From: JAOUEA01 sp963797635
Lineage (GTDB): Bacteria; Actinomycetota; UBA4738; HRBIN12
DNA: 64,000 nt
Assembly: GCA_963797635.1 (NCBI GenBank)
Contig: CAWCPZ010000013.1
Span: 1 to 64,000 of the forward strand
Reading direction: 5' to 3'
A model generated the notes under the pieces. That model saw only the letters and a list, made by a program, of their open reading frames with translations. It made no database searches and was not told where the DNA came from. The position numbers and the translations under genes are program-made. Below are positions 54,865 to 64,000 of the stretch, piece after piece (position 1 is the first letter of the stretch; each line of letters opens with the position of its first letter).

Positions 54865-56049
54865 TCAGACCGTGCGCGCGAGCCACAGGCGCGGCTCGCC
54901 GATCTCGGGCAGCGACGGCATCGCCTCGGCCGAGTCCCACATCCGCGCCAGCGTGGCCTCGTCCGTGAGCTCCACCACCGTGTCGCAGAACGCGCGCCCG
55001 TTCACGTACTGCTCACGCTTCATCTCGATGCCCAGCAGCCGCTCGAACACCGGATCGCCGGCCTCGCCCTCGCGGTAGCGGCGCATCGCCTCCTCGATCC
55101 GGCCGTACGACGGCAGCAGCTCGGCGCCCAGCGCGTGCATCACGTGGTCGCCGTAGCCCTCGGCCGCCGCCATGAACGACTGGATCCGCCCCAGCTTGAT
55201 CCGCTGCTCGTCGTCGAGTTCGGCGCCGAACAAGCCTTCGTCGCCCTCCAGCAATCCCTGCAGCGCCTCGGGATCGGCGCCGTCCATCGTCATCAGCTTC
55301 GCCTGCATGCCCTCGACGTCGATCGTGAGCGTCGACAGGAAATCGTCCAGCAGCTCCGAGAACCGGTCGCGCGCCCACGGCCGGGCGAACTCGAACCGGT
55401 GGGTCACCTCGTGGAACGCCACCCAGGTGCGGAAGTCGGTGGGGTCGAGCGACCAGTCGCTCTCGAACTGACGGATGTTCGCCACCACGAAGAGCACCGC
55501 GCCCGGCCCGGATCGGGGCACCGCCACGTCGTACTGGCCCAGCACCCGCTGCGCCAGGAAGCCGAGGACCGAACCCACCTGCGCGCCCATCAGCAACGGC
55601 GAGATCTGCGCCAGCATGCCGCTCATGGCCTGCATCTCGGCGGGCATGGAGTCGCCCTGGGCGCGCATCATCGCCTCGGACACGCGTTGCGCGGCCGGCT
55701 CCAGCAGCGCCTTCATGCTCTCGGCGTTCGCGTTGATCCACTCGGCCCTGCGGATCGCCCGGACCTCGGCGACGTCGGTCGGCGCATCCAGGCCGGTGAA
55801 CCGCGCCACGTGCAGCTCGGCGACGCGCACCGCTTCGGTGAAGCCCGAGCGTTCGTCGTCGGTCGGCTCGCGGTCCTCGCCGGCTTCGACGGCACTCGCC
55901 ACGCCCACCTGGCGCGCGAGCTCCCAATTGATGGGTCCGCTCGAGGACGCCATCACCCGCTGCATCTCACGGAACAACGGCGCGTCGCGCAGGGATTCGG
56001 GGTCCATCCCGAACGGGAAACCGCCGAGGCCACCGGGAGGGTCGCTCAT
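54865..56049 (-). CDS. DUF2342-type zinc-dependent metalloprotease (zincin-2)
   Basis: 394 residues. Zinc motif HEVTHRFEFARPWARDRF (HExxH). N-terminal GGLGGFPFGMDPESLRDAPL and NWELARQVGVASAVEAGEDR and C-terminal GYGDHVMHALGAELLPSYG are typical of this actinobacteria-specific family, sometimes labelled F420-biosynthesis-associated. A role in F420 is not shown here. The gene is intact and lies divergent from moaE with about 40 bases between starts. Confidence 0.88.
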   Translation of the reverse strand: MSDPPGGLGGFPFGMDPESLRDAPLFREMQRVMASSSGPINWELARQVGVASAVEAGEDREPTDDERSGFTEAVRVAELHVARFTGLDAPTDVAEVRAIRRAEWINANAESMKALLEPAAQRVSEAMMRAQGDSMPAEMQAMSGMLAQISPLLMGAQVGSVLGFLAQRVLGQYDVAVPRSGPGAVLFVVANIRQFESDWSLDPTDFRTWVAFHEVTHRFEFARPWARDRFSELLDDFLSTLTIDVEGMQAKLMTMDGADPEALQGLLEGDEGLFGAELDDEQRIKLGRIQSFMAAAEGYGDHVMHALGAELLPSYGRIEEAMRRYREGEAGDPVFERLLGIEMKREQYVNGRAFCDTVVELTDEATLARMWDSAEAMPSLPEIGEPRLWLARTV

Positions 56050-56076
56050 CCCGCCATCCTACGACCGCGCCTTCGT

Positions 56077-56082
56077 TACGAT
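56077..56082 (+). promoter_or_regulatory. -10 element of moaE
   Basis: TACGAT ends 6 bases before GTG 56089. Confidence 0.45.
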
Positions 56083-56088
56083 GGCGCC

Positions 56089-56541
56089 GTGTCACGGCCC
56101 TCATCACCGCTGCGTTCGTCCACGCGCATCCTCGCGCGGGTGCAGCCGGATCCACTGTCGGCGGACGAGGCGTTGGCGTTCGTCGCCGACCCCGGCGCGG
56201 GCGGCACCTGCGTGTTCCTGGGGACGGTGCGCGACCATTCGAACGCCGGGGACGTCACCGGACTCACCTACGAGGCCTGGGACGACCTCGCCGTGAAGCG
56301 CCTGGAGGAGATCGCGGGAGAGGCGCGCGACCGCTGGGACCTGTGCGCCGTGTCGTTGCTCCATCGCACCGGGGCGCTGCAGGTTGGGGAGACCAGCGTG
56401 ATCGTCGCCGCCTCAGCCCCCCATCGGGCCGACGCCTTCGAAGCCGCCCGCCACGCGATCGAACGCCTCAAGGAAGACGTCCCCATCTGGAAGAAGGAGG
56501 GCCTCGTCACCGGCGAGTCCCACTGGATCATGGGGAGCTGA
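56089..56541 (+). CDS. moaE: molybdopterin synthase catalytic subunit MoaE
   Basis: 150 residues from GTG 56089, leaderless by -10 spacing. GGTCVFLGTVRDHSNAGDVT, LTYEAWDDLAVKRLEEIAGE, LLHRTGALQVGETSVIVAAS and the catalytic lysines of KEDVPIWKKE are conserved. It converts precursor Z to molybdopterin with MoaD thiocarboxylate. No moaD is in the window, and the E1-like gene at 45-638 is 55 kb away, so it is probably unconnected. It is followed 2 bases later by mreB-like. Confidence 0.93.
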   Translation: MSRPSSPLRSSTRILARVQPDPLSADEALAFVADPGAGGTCVFLGTVRDHSNAGDVTGLTYEAWDDLAVKRLEEIAGEARDRWDLCAVSLLHRTGALQVGETSVIVAASAPHRADAFEAARHAIERLKEDVPIWKKEGLVTGESHWIMGS

Positions 56542-56542
56542 C

Positions 56543-57550
56543 GTGGGGCGGGATCTCGCGATCGACCTGGGTACGGCGAACACGCTCGTCTACCGCCAGG
56601 GCGACGGCATCGTGTTCGACGAGCCATGTGTCGTGGCGATGCACTCCGGGACGGGCGAGGTCGTCGCGATGGGTGAGGAAGCCTGGCAGATGATCGGCGG
56701 CGACTCCGGCAGCGTGGTCGCGGTGCGTCCCTTGCGCAAGGGGACGATGACCGAGTTCGACATCACCCAACGCATGCTCGAAGTCGTGATCCGCAAGGTG
56801 GGAGCCACCCGGTTCCCCCGGCCTCGCGTGCTCGTGGCGGTGCCGTCGATGGCCTCGGAGGTCGAGAAGCGCGCGATCGAAGAAGCCGTCAAGTTCGCCG
56901 GTGTGCGCCAGGTGACCCTGGTCGAAGAACCGCTCGCCGCCGCGATCGGCGCCGGTCTGCCCGTGCACGAACCGGTGGGCAACCTGGTGGTCGACATCGG
57001 CGGCGGCCGTTCGGAGATGGCGGTGGTGTCGATGGGCGGCGTGGTCAGCGGTCGCTCCGCCCCGGTGGGCGGGTTCGACCTCGACGAAGCCGTGCAACGC
57101 CACATCAAGGACGAGTACGGCGTGGCGATCGGCGAGAAGGCCGCCGAGGAGATCAAGATCGCGATCGGTTCGGCGTTCCCCACGCCGACCAGCAAGGCGG
57201 CCGTGGTGACCGGACGCGAACTCGCGACCGGCAACACGGTGGAGGTGCGCATCGACGAGGCCGAGATCCGGCAGGCGATCGGCGTGCCCATCCGCGGCAT
57301 CGTCGACGCCGCGCGCCACACCCTCGCCGAGGCGCCGCCCGAACTGACGCACGACGTCCTGGAGACCGGCATGTTCCTCACCGGTGGCGGGAGCCTGCTG
57401 CGCGGCATCGACATGCTGCTGGCCCAGGAGTGCGAGGTGCCCGTCCACGTCGTGGAGCGGCCGCTGGAGACCGTCGCGGTAGGGACCGGCCGGATGCTGG
57501 AGCACCTCGAGGACTATCGCTCGGCGTTCCAGCTGGTGCGGCGACGCTGA
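56543..57550 (+). CDS. mreB: MreB/actin-like protein
   Basis: 335 residues with the actin fold: RDLAIDLGTANTLVYRQGDG (phosphate 1), FDITQRMLEVVIRKVG, VEEPLAAAIGAGLPVHEP, VVDIGGGRSEMAVVSMGGVV (phosphate 2), MFLTGGGSLLRGIDMLL (adenosine). Standard MreB length. GTG start 2 bases after moaE. No mreC, mreD, rodA or pbp gene follows, unlike a usual mre operon; the relation to rod shape is uncertain. Confidence 0.9.
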   Translation: MGRDLAIDLGTANTLVYRQGDGIVFDEPCVVAMHSGTGEVVAMGEEAWQMIGGDSGSVVAVRPLRKGTMTEFDITQRMLEVVIRKVGATRFPRPRVLVAVPSMASEVEKRAIEEAVKFAGVRQVTLVEEPLAAAIGAGLPVHEPVGNLVVDIGGGRSEMAVVSMGGVVSGRSAPVGGFDLDEAVQRHIKDEYGVAIGEKAAEEIKIAIGSAFPTPTSKAAVVTGRELATGNTVEVRIDEAEIRQAIGVPIRGIVDAARHTLAEAPPELTHDVLETGMFLTGGGSLLRGIDMLLAQECEVPVHVVERPLETVAVGTGRMLEHLEDYRSAFQLVRRR

Positions 57551-57567
57551 CCGCTTCGGGTCGGGCG

Positions 57568-57993
57568 CTACCCGGCGTTGGAGATGAGCCGGGCGATCAT
57601 CGTGCCCGCCAGGTAGAGCGTTCCGGCGATGGCGATCGCCCCCAGGCCCACCGCGACCAGCAGGCCCAGCGCGCCACCCAACCGCGAGTGCCACGACGGA
57701 CGGGCGCCCACCACCGGGATCGAGCCCGCCTCGGGCGAGAGTTCCACGCGCCGAGGTCCGGGCGAGGGCCGGGGACGTGCCCTGCCCGGCGAGTCGACGT
57801 CGCCACCCGCCCACTCCTCGACGTCGGACGGCGCGGTGGCCGCGGTCGTCTGCCCGCCTGCGGTCGCCGTCGCCGCCGACTCCGGAGGTGGCCCGTCCTC
57901 GATCGTTGCGGCGGCAGGTTCGCCGCCATCGGTGAGGCGATACACCAGGACGCCCACCGTCACGGCGATCGCGATCACGATCAGGAAACCCAC
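57568..57993 (-). CDS. membrane protein with Pro/Ala-rich linker
   Basis: 141 residues from GTG 57993. N-terminal span FLIVIAIAVTVGVLVYRL, about 65 residues of low-complexity acidic/Pro linker (GGDVDSPGRARPRPSPGP), then a C-terminal span GALGLLVAVGLGAIAIAGTL and ARLISNAG. No family recognised. It is convergent to mreB and divergent from the PDZ-Lon gene. Confidence 0.6.
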   Translation of the reverse strand: MGFLIVIAIAVTVGVLVYRLTDGGEPAAATIEDGPPPESAATATAGGQTTAATAPSDVEEWAGGDVDSPGRARPRPSPGPRRVELSPEAGSIPVVGARPSWHSRLGGALGLLVAVGLGAIAIAGTLYLAGTMIARLISNAG

Positions 57994-58101
57994 GGCGGCA
58001 CCCCTGCGGTCAGCACCGTTCGAGGGTACCCCTGCGCCAAGGGGTGCGTGAAGCCACAACGGCCTGCGTTCGAGACGGCCGCCCGTAGTATCGGTGCGCC
58101 C

Positions 58102-59103
58102 ATGAAACGCCCGATCCGCATCGCCGCCCTGGTCGCCCTGTTCGGCCTCACGTTGTTCGCGTGCTACTTCCGCCTGCCGTACTACGCGGTGGGACCCGGT
58201 CCCGCACGCGAGGTGGGACCGTTGATCGACGTCAAGGGCCACCAGCGCTACGACTCCGCGGGCAAGCTCATCATGACCACCGTGAGCTACGCCCAGGTGA
58301 CGGCGCTGCAGGCGCTCGGGGCCTGGTTCGACCCGGTCACGCAGGTGGTGCACCGGGACGTCCTGTTCGCGCCCGGCGAGGATCCCTCCACCGAACGCCA
58401 ACGGGCGATCTCCGAGATGGACACCAGCAAGATCAACGCCACCTACGTCGTCATGCAGCACCTCACGGACTACCCCAAGGAGCACGCCGACGGCGCGTTG
58501 ATCCAGGCCACCGTGGAAGGCTGTCCCGCCTTCGACGAGCTCTTCCCCGGCGACCTGATCACGGCGATCGACGGGGAGCCGGTGGGGTCGAGCAAGCAGG
58601 CGAGCACCGCGATCGACGCGGTGCCGGATGACGAACCCATCGCGTTCACCGTGCGGGCGGCGGGGGAGACCCACGACGTCTCGCTCACCCGGGAAGCGTG
58701 TGCGAAGAACGACCCGGAGCGGTACGTGGGGATCAGCACGGTCAACCCGTTCCCCATCCCGGTGTCGATCTCCAGCGGCGACATCGGGGGCCCGTCGGCC
58801 GGGCTCATGTTCTCCCTGGGCCTCTACGACGCCCTGACCCCGGGCGACCTCACGGATGGTCGCACGATCGCCGGCACCGGGACGATGGCACCCGACGGCA
58901 CCGTGGGTCCGATCGGCGGGATCGCCGACAAGGTCGTGGCCGCCGAGCGCGTCGGGGCCACCGTGTTCCTGGTGCCGAAGGACAACATGGCCGAACTCGA
59001 AGGCGTCGACGTCGGCGACATGCAGCTGATCTCCGTCGCCACGTTCGACCAGGCGCTCACGGAACTCGAGGCCCTGGGCGGCGAAGCGTCGGAACCGTCG
59101 TAG
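58102..59103 (+). CDS. PDZ-Lon type (YlbL) serine protease
   Basis: 333 residues. N-terminal anchor IAALVALFGLTLFACYF, a PDZ domain around PAFDELFPGDLITAIDGEPV, and a C-terminal Lon catalytic fold with serine in IGGPSAGLMFSLGLYDALTP and lysine in GGIADKVVAAERVGATVFLV (Ser-Lys dyad). Extracytoplasmic, probably cleaves membrane or secreted substrates. TAGTAT lies 10 bases before ATG 58102. Followed by the UPF0182 gene, a pairing I recall in actinobacteria. Confidence 0.92.
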   Translation: MKRPIRIAALVALFGLTLFACYFRLPYYAVGPGPAREVGPLIDVKGHQRYDSAGKLIMTTVSYAQVTALQALGAWFDPVTQVVHRDVLFAPGEDPSTERQRAISEMDTSKINATYVVMQHLTDYPKEHADGALIQATVEGCPAFDELFPGDLITAIDGEPVGSSKQASTAIDAVPDDEPIAFTVRAAGETHDVSLTREACAKNDPERYVGISTVNPFPIPVSISSGDIGGPSAGLMFSLGLYDALTPGDLTDGRTIAGTGTMAPDGTVGPIGGIADKVVAAERVGATVFLVPKDNMAELEGVDVGDMQLISVATFDQALTELEALGGEASEPS

Positions 59104-59117
59104 CCAGACCCATCGGG

Positions 59118-59123
59118 TAGGCT
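59118..59123 (+). promoter_or_regulatory. -10 element of the UPF0182 gene
   Basis: TAGGCT, 12 bases before ATG 59136. Confidence 0.35.
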
Positions 59124-59135
59124 CCCAACACACCC

Positions 59136-62061
59136 ATGTCGACCGTCCGACTCCCCAGCCGCCAGCGTCGCTGGCCCGCGTACGTGATCGTCGCGATCGT
59201 CCTGCTCGGGCTGCTGTTCACGATCATGTCGCAGTTCTACGTGGACCTGTTGTGGTTCCGCGAGGTGGGCTACACGTCGGTGTTCTGGACCGAACTGCGC
59301 ACCAAGCTGCTGCTGGGCGTCGCGTTCGGGGCGGTGTTCTTCGCGGTGCTGTACGTCAACCTGTTGATCGTGCGGCGCATCGCGCCCACCACCCGGTTCC
59401 TCACGCCCGACCAGGAAGCGATCGAGCGGGTGCGCCAGGCGTTCGAGCCGTACCTTCGCTGGCTGATCCCGGTGGGGTGCGCGGTCCTGGCGCTGCTGGT
59501 CGCGATCGGGGTCACGCGCGAGTGGCAGACCTTCCTGCTGTGGCGCAACTCGAGCGGGGTGGAGTTCGGTGATCCCGAGCCCTTGTTCGGTCGCGATCCC
59601 GCCTTCTACATCTTCTCGTTGCCGTGGCTGAAGTTCCTCCAGGGCTGGCTGTTCTCGGCCCTCGTCGGGATCACCTTGCTCACCGGCATCGCGCACCTGC
59701 TCTGGGGCGGCATCCGCCCGCAGGCGCCCGCGTGGTCCGAGCGCGTGACGCCCGCCACCCGTGCACACCTGTCGGTGCTGCTGGGGCTCATCATGCTGGC
59801 GAAGGCCTGGGGCTACTACCTGGGCCGGTTCGACCTGTTGGGTTCGACGCGCGGCGTCGTCCAGGGAGCGTCCTACACCGACGTCCACGCGCAGCTGCCG
59901 GCGCTCAACTTCTTGATGATCGCGGCGTTGATCTGCGCCGTGCTGTTCCTGGTGAACATCCGGGTGCGGTTGTGGAGCCTGCCGGTGATCGCGGTGGCGC
60001 TGCTGGCGCTGGTCTCGGTGCTGCTGGGCACGGCCTACCCGTCGTTCGTGCAGCGCTTCCGCGTGGCGCCGCAGGAGTTCCAGCGCGAAGCAGCAGTACA
60101 TCGTCGACAACATCGAGGGCACTCGGCGGGCGTTCGCGATCGGGAGCGACGACGTCACCATCCCGCCCACGCGACCCTATGTGACGCAGGTGACGGCCTC
60201 CGACCTCAAGGACAACCGGGCCACGATCGACAACATCCGCCTGTGGCGACGGTCCGTCATCCTGGAGAACTACCAGTCGCTGCAGCGGATCCGGTCCTAC
60301 TACGAGTTCCGCGACGTCGACGTCGACCGCTACACCCTGGACGGCGAGCGCCGCGTGGTGATGATGTCCGGTCGCGAGGTGAGCCAGGCCGGGATCCAGG
60401 TCGGACGCGCAGACCTGGCAGAACGAGCATCTCGTCTACACCCACGGGTACGGCGCGGTGAGCGCGCTGGTCAACCAGGCGACCGCCGAAGGCGCGCCCA
60501 GCCTGACGCTGGCCGACATCCCGGTGCAGAGCGATCCCGGCCCCGAGCTGAGCCAGCCACGCATCTACTTCGGCGAGGGCAGCACCGGCGACACGCCCTT
60601 CGTCGTCGTGGGCACGAAGACCCCCGAGCTCGACTACGAGGGCTCCACCGAGCCCTACGCCTACGACGGCACGGGCGGCATCCCGATGGGCAACCCCTTG
60701 CAGCGCGCGTTGTTCGCGTGGCGCTTCCGCGACGTGAACCTGTTGATCTCGGGCCAGATCTCCAGCACGAGCCGCATCATGATCTACCGCGACATCGTCC
60801 AACGCGTGCCCAAGCCCGTGCCGTTCCTCACGTTCGACCAGGATCCGTACTTCGCGGTCAGCGCAGGCCGGCCGGTGTGGATCTGGGACGCCTACACCAC
60901 GACGAACCAGTACCCGTACTCCCAGTCGCTGAACCTGAGTGAGGCCACCGACGGCCAGCTCCCGCCGCAGTTGGTCAACTACATGCGGAACTCGGTGAAG
61001 GCGGTCACCGATGCCTACGACGGAACGATGACCTACTACGCGAACCTGACCGATCCGATCATCCAGGTGTGGAACCGCGCCTTCCCCGGTCTGCTGACGC
61101 CGATCGAGGATGCGCCCACCGACCTGCAGGAGCACTTCCGCTACCCGGAGAACATCTTCCAGACGCAGGCGACGCAGTTCGCCAACTACCACGTCACCGA
61201 CGCCGAGGTCTTCTACCAGAAGCAGGACCGTTGGGAGGTGCCGGCCGACCCCACCGTGGGACTGACGACCACCGGCACGGCGCCGGTCGAGGCACCGGTC
61301 GTGCCGTCGACGACGAGCGCCGCGAGGCTCCGTCCCTACTACCTGCTGATGAAGGCCCCCGGCGACACCGTCGAGCGATTCCAGCTGGTGTTGCCGTTCG
61401 TGCCCGAAGGCCGGCAGAACATGGTGGCCTGGATGACCGCCAACTCCGATCCCGGGCCCGACTACGGCCGGATGCTGGCGCTCGAGTTACCCGACGGCGC
61501 CAACGTCGACGGGCCGTCGGTGGTGTTCTCGCGGATCAACCAGAACCCGCAGTTCTCCGCGGAACGCACCCTGCTCGGGCAGGGCGGTTCCCAGATCCTG
61601 TTCGGCGACTTCCTGGTGATCCCGATGAGCGACTCGTTCCTGTACATCCAGCCGGTCTACGTGCGATCGAACCAGACCACCTCGGTGCCCGAGCTCAAGC
61701 GCGTCGTGGTCGCGAACGGTGACTCGGTGGGGGTCGGCACCACCTTGCAGGAGGCGCTCGCCGAATCGGTGAAGGGCCAGGTCGACACCGGCGGTGGTGA
61801 ACCAGGGGCGGTGGCGGCGGGAACGAGGAGACGGTCAACGACCTGTTGAACCAGGCGCTCGACCACTTCCAGGCCGCCCAGGACGCGCTGACCGACGGCA
61901 ACCTTGCGCTCTACCAGAGCGAGCTCGACCAAGCGCAACAGCTCGTCGAGCAAGCGAACGAACTCGCGGGCCAGCAGGCCGATGGTGCGACGGGCGCGAC
62001 GGGAGCGACCGGTTCGATCGCTTCGCCCAGCTCGACCGCCAGTCCCAGCGCCAGCACCTAG
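59136..62061 (+). CDS. UPF0182 family membrane protein, three frameshifts
   Basis: About 975 residues. The N-terminal seven or so spans (YVIVAIVLLGLLFTIMSQFY, FYVDLLWFREVGYTSVFWTE) precede a large extracytoplasmic part with NLLISGQISSTSRIMIYRDI, KPVPFLTFDQDPYFAVSAG, IFQTQATQFANYHVTDAEVF and QFSAERTLLGQGGSQILFGD. Frame changes lie near 60090, 60410 and 61805. The C-terminus ends in an acidic helix (LALYQSELDQAQQLVEQANE) and a GATGATGATG/Ser-Pro tail. Actinobacterial hallmark family, function unknown. Confidence 0.94.
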
Positions 62062-63611
62062 TCGGGCAGACGGAACGAGAGGTCGGCTTCCACGTCGGCG
62101 ACGTCCATCTGCGCCTTCTGCAGGTGACCGCTGTAGTCCCAGTTCATCGACTGCCACTTCGTGAACTGATCCAGGACCCACACACCGGATTGCCGCGAGC
62201 CGTTGCCGCTCTTGCCGTTGCCGCCGAAGGGCAGGTGAGCCTCAGCGCCGCTGGTGGAGTTGTTGACGCTGACCATGCCGGCCGAGATCCGCTCGCGGAA
62301 CCGGAACGCGTGCAGGGGATCGCGCGTATAGATGCTGCTCGACAGGCCGTACCCGTGGCCGTTCGCCAGGGCCATCGCCTCGTCGAAGTCGCCGAACGAC
62401 GCCACCCCTACGATCGGCCCGAACGTCTCCGTCCCGTAGAGATCGTCCTCGATCGCGACCCCGTCCACGATCGTCGGGTGGTAGAAGAGCCCGGCTTCGG
62501 CGTCGCCGACGAACCCTTCGCGCGGATTGCCGGCGGCGATCCGCCCGGTGCCCGTGGAGCCCAGCACCCGCTGATGTGGCTCGATCAACTCCAGCCACTG
62601 CTCGAAGCGGTCCGCGAAGCGCTGGGAGATCATCGGTCCGTACAGCACGGCCTGCGTCGGGTCACCGATCGCGGCGCCACTGACCGCGGCATCGAACCGA
62701 GCGACGAACTCGTCGTGGATCGATGCGTGGACGATGGCGGTGCCGAGCGACGTGCAGCGCTGGCCGGCCGTGCCGAACCCGCTGAACAGCGCGCCCTCCA
62801 CCGCCAGGTCCAGGTCGGCGTCGGGCATGACCACGAGGGGATTCTTGCCGCCCAGTTCGAGGCACGGGTTCTGCAGGTGCCGCCCCGCGAGTTCGCCGAT
62901 GCGCCGTCCCACGTCGCTCGAGCCGGTGAAGCCGATCTTGTCGAGCACGCCCTCGTCGAGCGCGCGCTCGAGCCCTTCGAACGTCTGGGTGCCGTCGGCC
63001 AGCACCAGGTTGAACACGCCCTCGGGCAGGCCGGCGTGCAACAGCAACTGGGCGAACGCCTCGGCGGTGGCGGGGGTGTACTCGGCCGGCTTCCACACGA
63101 CCGCGTTGCCGCACACGAGCGCGGGCACGATGTACCAGGACGGGACCGCGACGGGGAAGTTCCCGGCGGTGACGATGGCCGCGACGCCCACCGGCGTGCG
63201 GAACGTGAAGAGCTGCTTGTCCGGCATCTCGCTCGGCACGGTCTGGCCGTAGAGCCGTCTGCCCTCACCCAGGAAGAAGTTGCAGGTGTCGATGACCTCC
63301 TGCACCTCGCCGCGCGACTCCGCGATCGGCTTGCCGATCTCGCGCGTGATCAGTGCGCTGAGCGCCTCGAAGTTGTCCTCCACCAGCCGCCCGAACTGCT
63401 GGATCGCCCGGCCGCGCACGGGTGCGGGGGTGGCGGCCCAGCCACGCTGGGCGTCCTTGGCCACGCGGCACGCCTCGAGGAACGTGTCGGCGTCCGCGAG
63501 CGCGGCCTCCGCCACGACCACATCGAGGTTCGCGGGGTTCGGGATCGTGAGGGTGGTGGCCGATGCGTCGACCGGCTTGCCTGCGATGAGCGATGCCACG
63601 GTTCGGGTCAT
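62058..63611 (-). CDS. aldehyde dehydrogenase (ALDH superfamily)
   Basis: 517 residues, intact. NAD site WKPAEYTPATAEAFAQLL, KIGFTGSSDVGRRIGELAGR, general-base Glu in CLELGGKNPLVV, catalytic Cys in FGTAGQRCTSLGTAIVH, and ETFGPIVGVASFGDFDEAMA. The GQRCTS pattern and FRTPVGVAAIVTAGNFPVAV resemble aminoadipate- or glutarate-semialdehyde dehydrogenases. The start ATG 63611 is 6 bases after a TACCAT -10. The stop overlaps that of the UPF0182 gene. Confidence 0.92.
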   Translation of the reverse strand: MTRTVASLIAGKPVDASATTLTIPNPANLDVVVAEAALADADTFLEACRVAKDAQRGWAATPAPVRGRAIQQFGRLVEDNFEALSALITREIGKPIAESRGEVQEVIDTCNFFLGEGRRLYGQTVPSEMPDKQLFTFRTPVGVAAIVTAGNFPVAVPSWYIVPALVCGNAVVWKPAEYTPATAEAFAQLLLHAGLPEGVFNLVLADGTQTFEGLERALDEGVLDKIGFTGSSDVGRRIGELAGRHLQNPCLELGGKNPLVVMPDADLDLAVEGALFSGFGTAGQRCTSLGTAIVHASIHDEFVARFDAAVSGAAIGDPTQAVLYGPMISQRFADRFEQWLELIEPHQRVLGSTGTGRIAAGNPREGFVGDAEAGLFYHPTIVDGVAIEDDLYGTETFGPIVGVASFGDFDEAMALANGHGYGLSSSIYTRDPLHAFRFRERISAGMVSVNNSTSGAEAHLPFGGNGKSGNGSRQSGVWVLDQFTKWQSMNWDYSGHLQKAQMDVADVEADLSFRLPD

Positions 63612-63617
63612 GCAGGC

Positions 63618-63623
63618 ATGGTA
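63618..63623 (-). promoter_or_regulatory. -10 element of the aldehyde dehydrogenase gene
   Basis: TACCAT on the minus strand ends 6 bases before ATG 63611. Confidence 0.45.
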
Positions 63624-63699
63624 GCCCTGAGCGGCTGGACGCACGTCGCCCGGACGGGCGGCCGTCAACCACCGTGGGGTCTCAGCCGATGCCTACGGC

Positions 63700-64000
63700 A
63701 TGGGTCGTTCGATGACGTGGTGGATCGGCGTGCTGGCGGTCGTGGCCGCTGCCGGCCTCACGATCGGCGGCGCGATCGCCCTGCGGTCTCCAGCCGGCCC
63801 CGGATCTCCGGCGGCAGCGACCAGCGCGGCCTCGCCGATCGTCGCCCGGCTCTCGATCCCCCGGGTCGGGGACTGCGGGAGCCATCGGCGTGGCACGGTC
63901 ACGCCGGTGGCGTGCTCGGACGCGAGCGCCGACGTGGTCGTCGCCGACCGGTTGGTGCTGGGGGATCCGCAGATGCTCTGTCCCCTGTTCGATCGCACCT
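63700..64000 (+). CDS. secreted or membrane-anchored protein, 3' end beyond window
   Basis: Open from ATG 63700 to the window edge, at least 100 residues. The N-terminal hydrophobic segment WWIGVLAVVAAAGLTIGGAI is a signal or anchor, then a Pro/Ala/Ser-rich stretch, then a domain with IPRVGDCGSHRRGTVTPVAC and ADVVVADRLVLGD. The CG...C pattern suggests an extracytoplasmic Cys-containing domain, perhaps septum-formation-like, but it is too short to name. ATG 63712 is an alternative start. Confidence 0.5.
   Translation, partial: MGRSMTWWIGVLAVVAAAGLTIGGAIALRSPAGPGSPAAATSAASPIVARLSIPRVGDCGSHRRGTVTPVACSDASADVVVADRLVLGDPQMLCPLFDRT

Overview
The window is GC-rich, densely packed bacterial DNA. Its gene content points to Actinomycetota: a UPF0182 membrane protein, a PDZ-Lon (YlbL-type) protease, a DUF2342-type zincin, a DUF5319-type protein, an F420-type luciferase-like oxidoreductase, a mycobacterial-order LigD with Ku, and many genes whose start codon lies 6-8 bases after a TANNNT -10 element (leaderless transcription). 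I cannot place it below phylum; it does not look like a standard Streptomyces or Mycobacterium layout. About twenty genes are split by single-base frame changes while the protein on both sides stays conserved. That looks like unpolished long-read or metagenome assembly error rather than biology, so broken genes are given here as whole CDSs with the break positions noted.

Layout. 0-4.2 kb (minus strand): a compact operon whose products read as a VWA protein, an E2-like protein, a JAMM protease, a small ubiquitin-like protein and an E1/ThiF-like enzyme, i.e. a prokaryotic ubiquitin-like conjugation cassette. Just upstream (4077-4198) is an unassigned, strongly structured RNA candidate. 4.2-7.0 kb: tldD-tldE. 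7.2-18.4 kb: small metabolic, regulatory and secreted proteins (DUF5661-like, flavodoxin, cupin, amidohydrolase, beta-carbonic anhydrase, MarR/ankyrin divergent pair, C45 acyltransferase, bactofilin-like membrane protein, class III aminotransferase, Cys-rich beta-propeller, RmuC, GH114). 18.5-26 kb: the arginine operon argC-J-B-D-R-G-H, without argF, behind an ARG box that overlaps a leaderless promoter. 26-31.4 kb: SDR, cold-shock protein, cytochrome P450, membrane protein, PIG-L deacetylase, DUF5319-like protein. 31.4-36.8 kb: NHEJ genes ligD and ku, with DUF456 and M24 peptidase genes between them. 36.8-41.6 kb: acetyltransferase, PII and its uridylyltransferase GlnD, membrane proteins. 41.6-46.5 kb: LLM oxidoreductase, DUF72, alpha/beta hydrolase with a zinc-binding tail, Zn-ribbon, HTH, phosphatase, SCP2 and thioesterase genes. 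46.6-52.1 kb: a BMP-type nucleoside ABC importer (lipoprotein, ATPase, two permeases) facing uracil phosphoribosyltransferase. 52.2-53.4 kb: DAHP synthase behind a 17-residue aromatic leader peptide and a transcription attenuator. 53.4-64 kb: MarR, zincin, MoaE, MreB, PDZ-Lon, UPF0182, aldehyde dehydrogenase and a secreted protein cut by the window edge.

No tRNA, rRNA, CRISPR array, transposase or phage gene was recognised. The most interesting items are the ubiquitin-like operon, the multi-helix pseudoknotted RNA next to it, and the complete leader-peptide attenuator in front of DAHP synthase.
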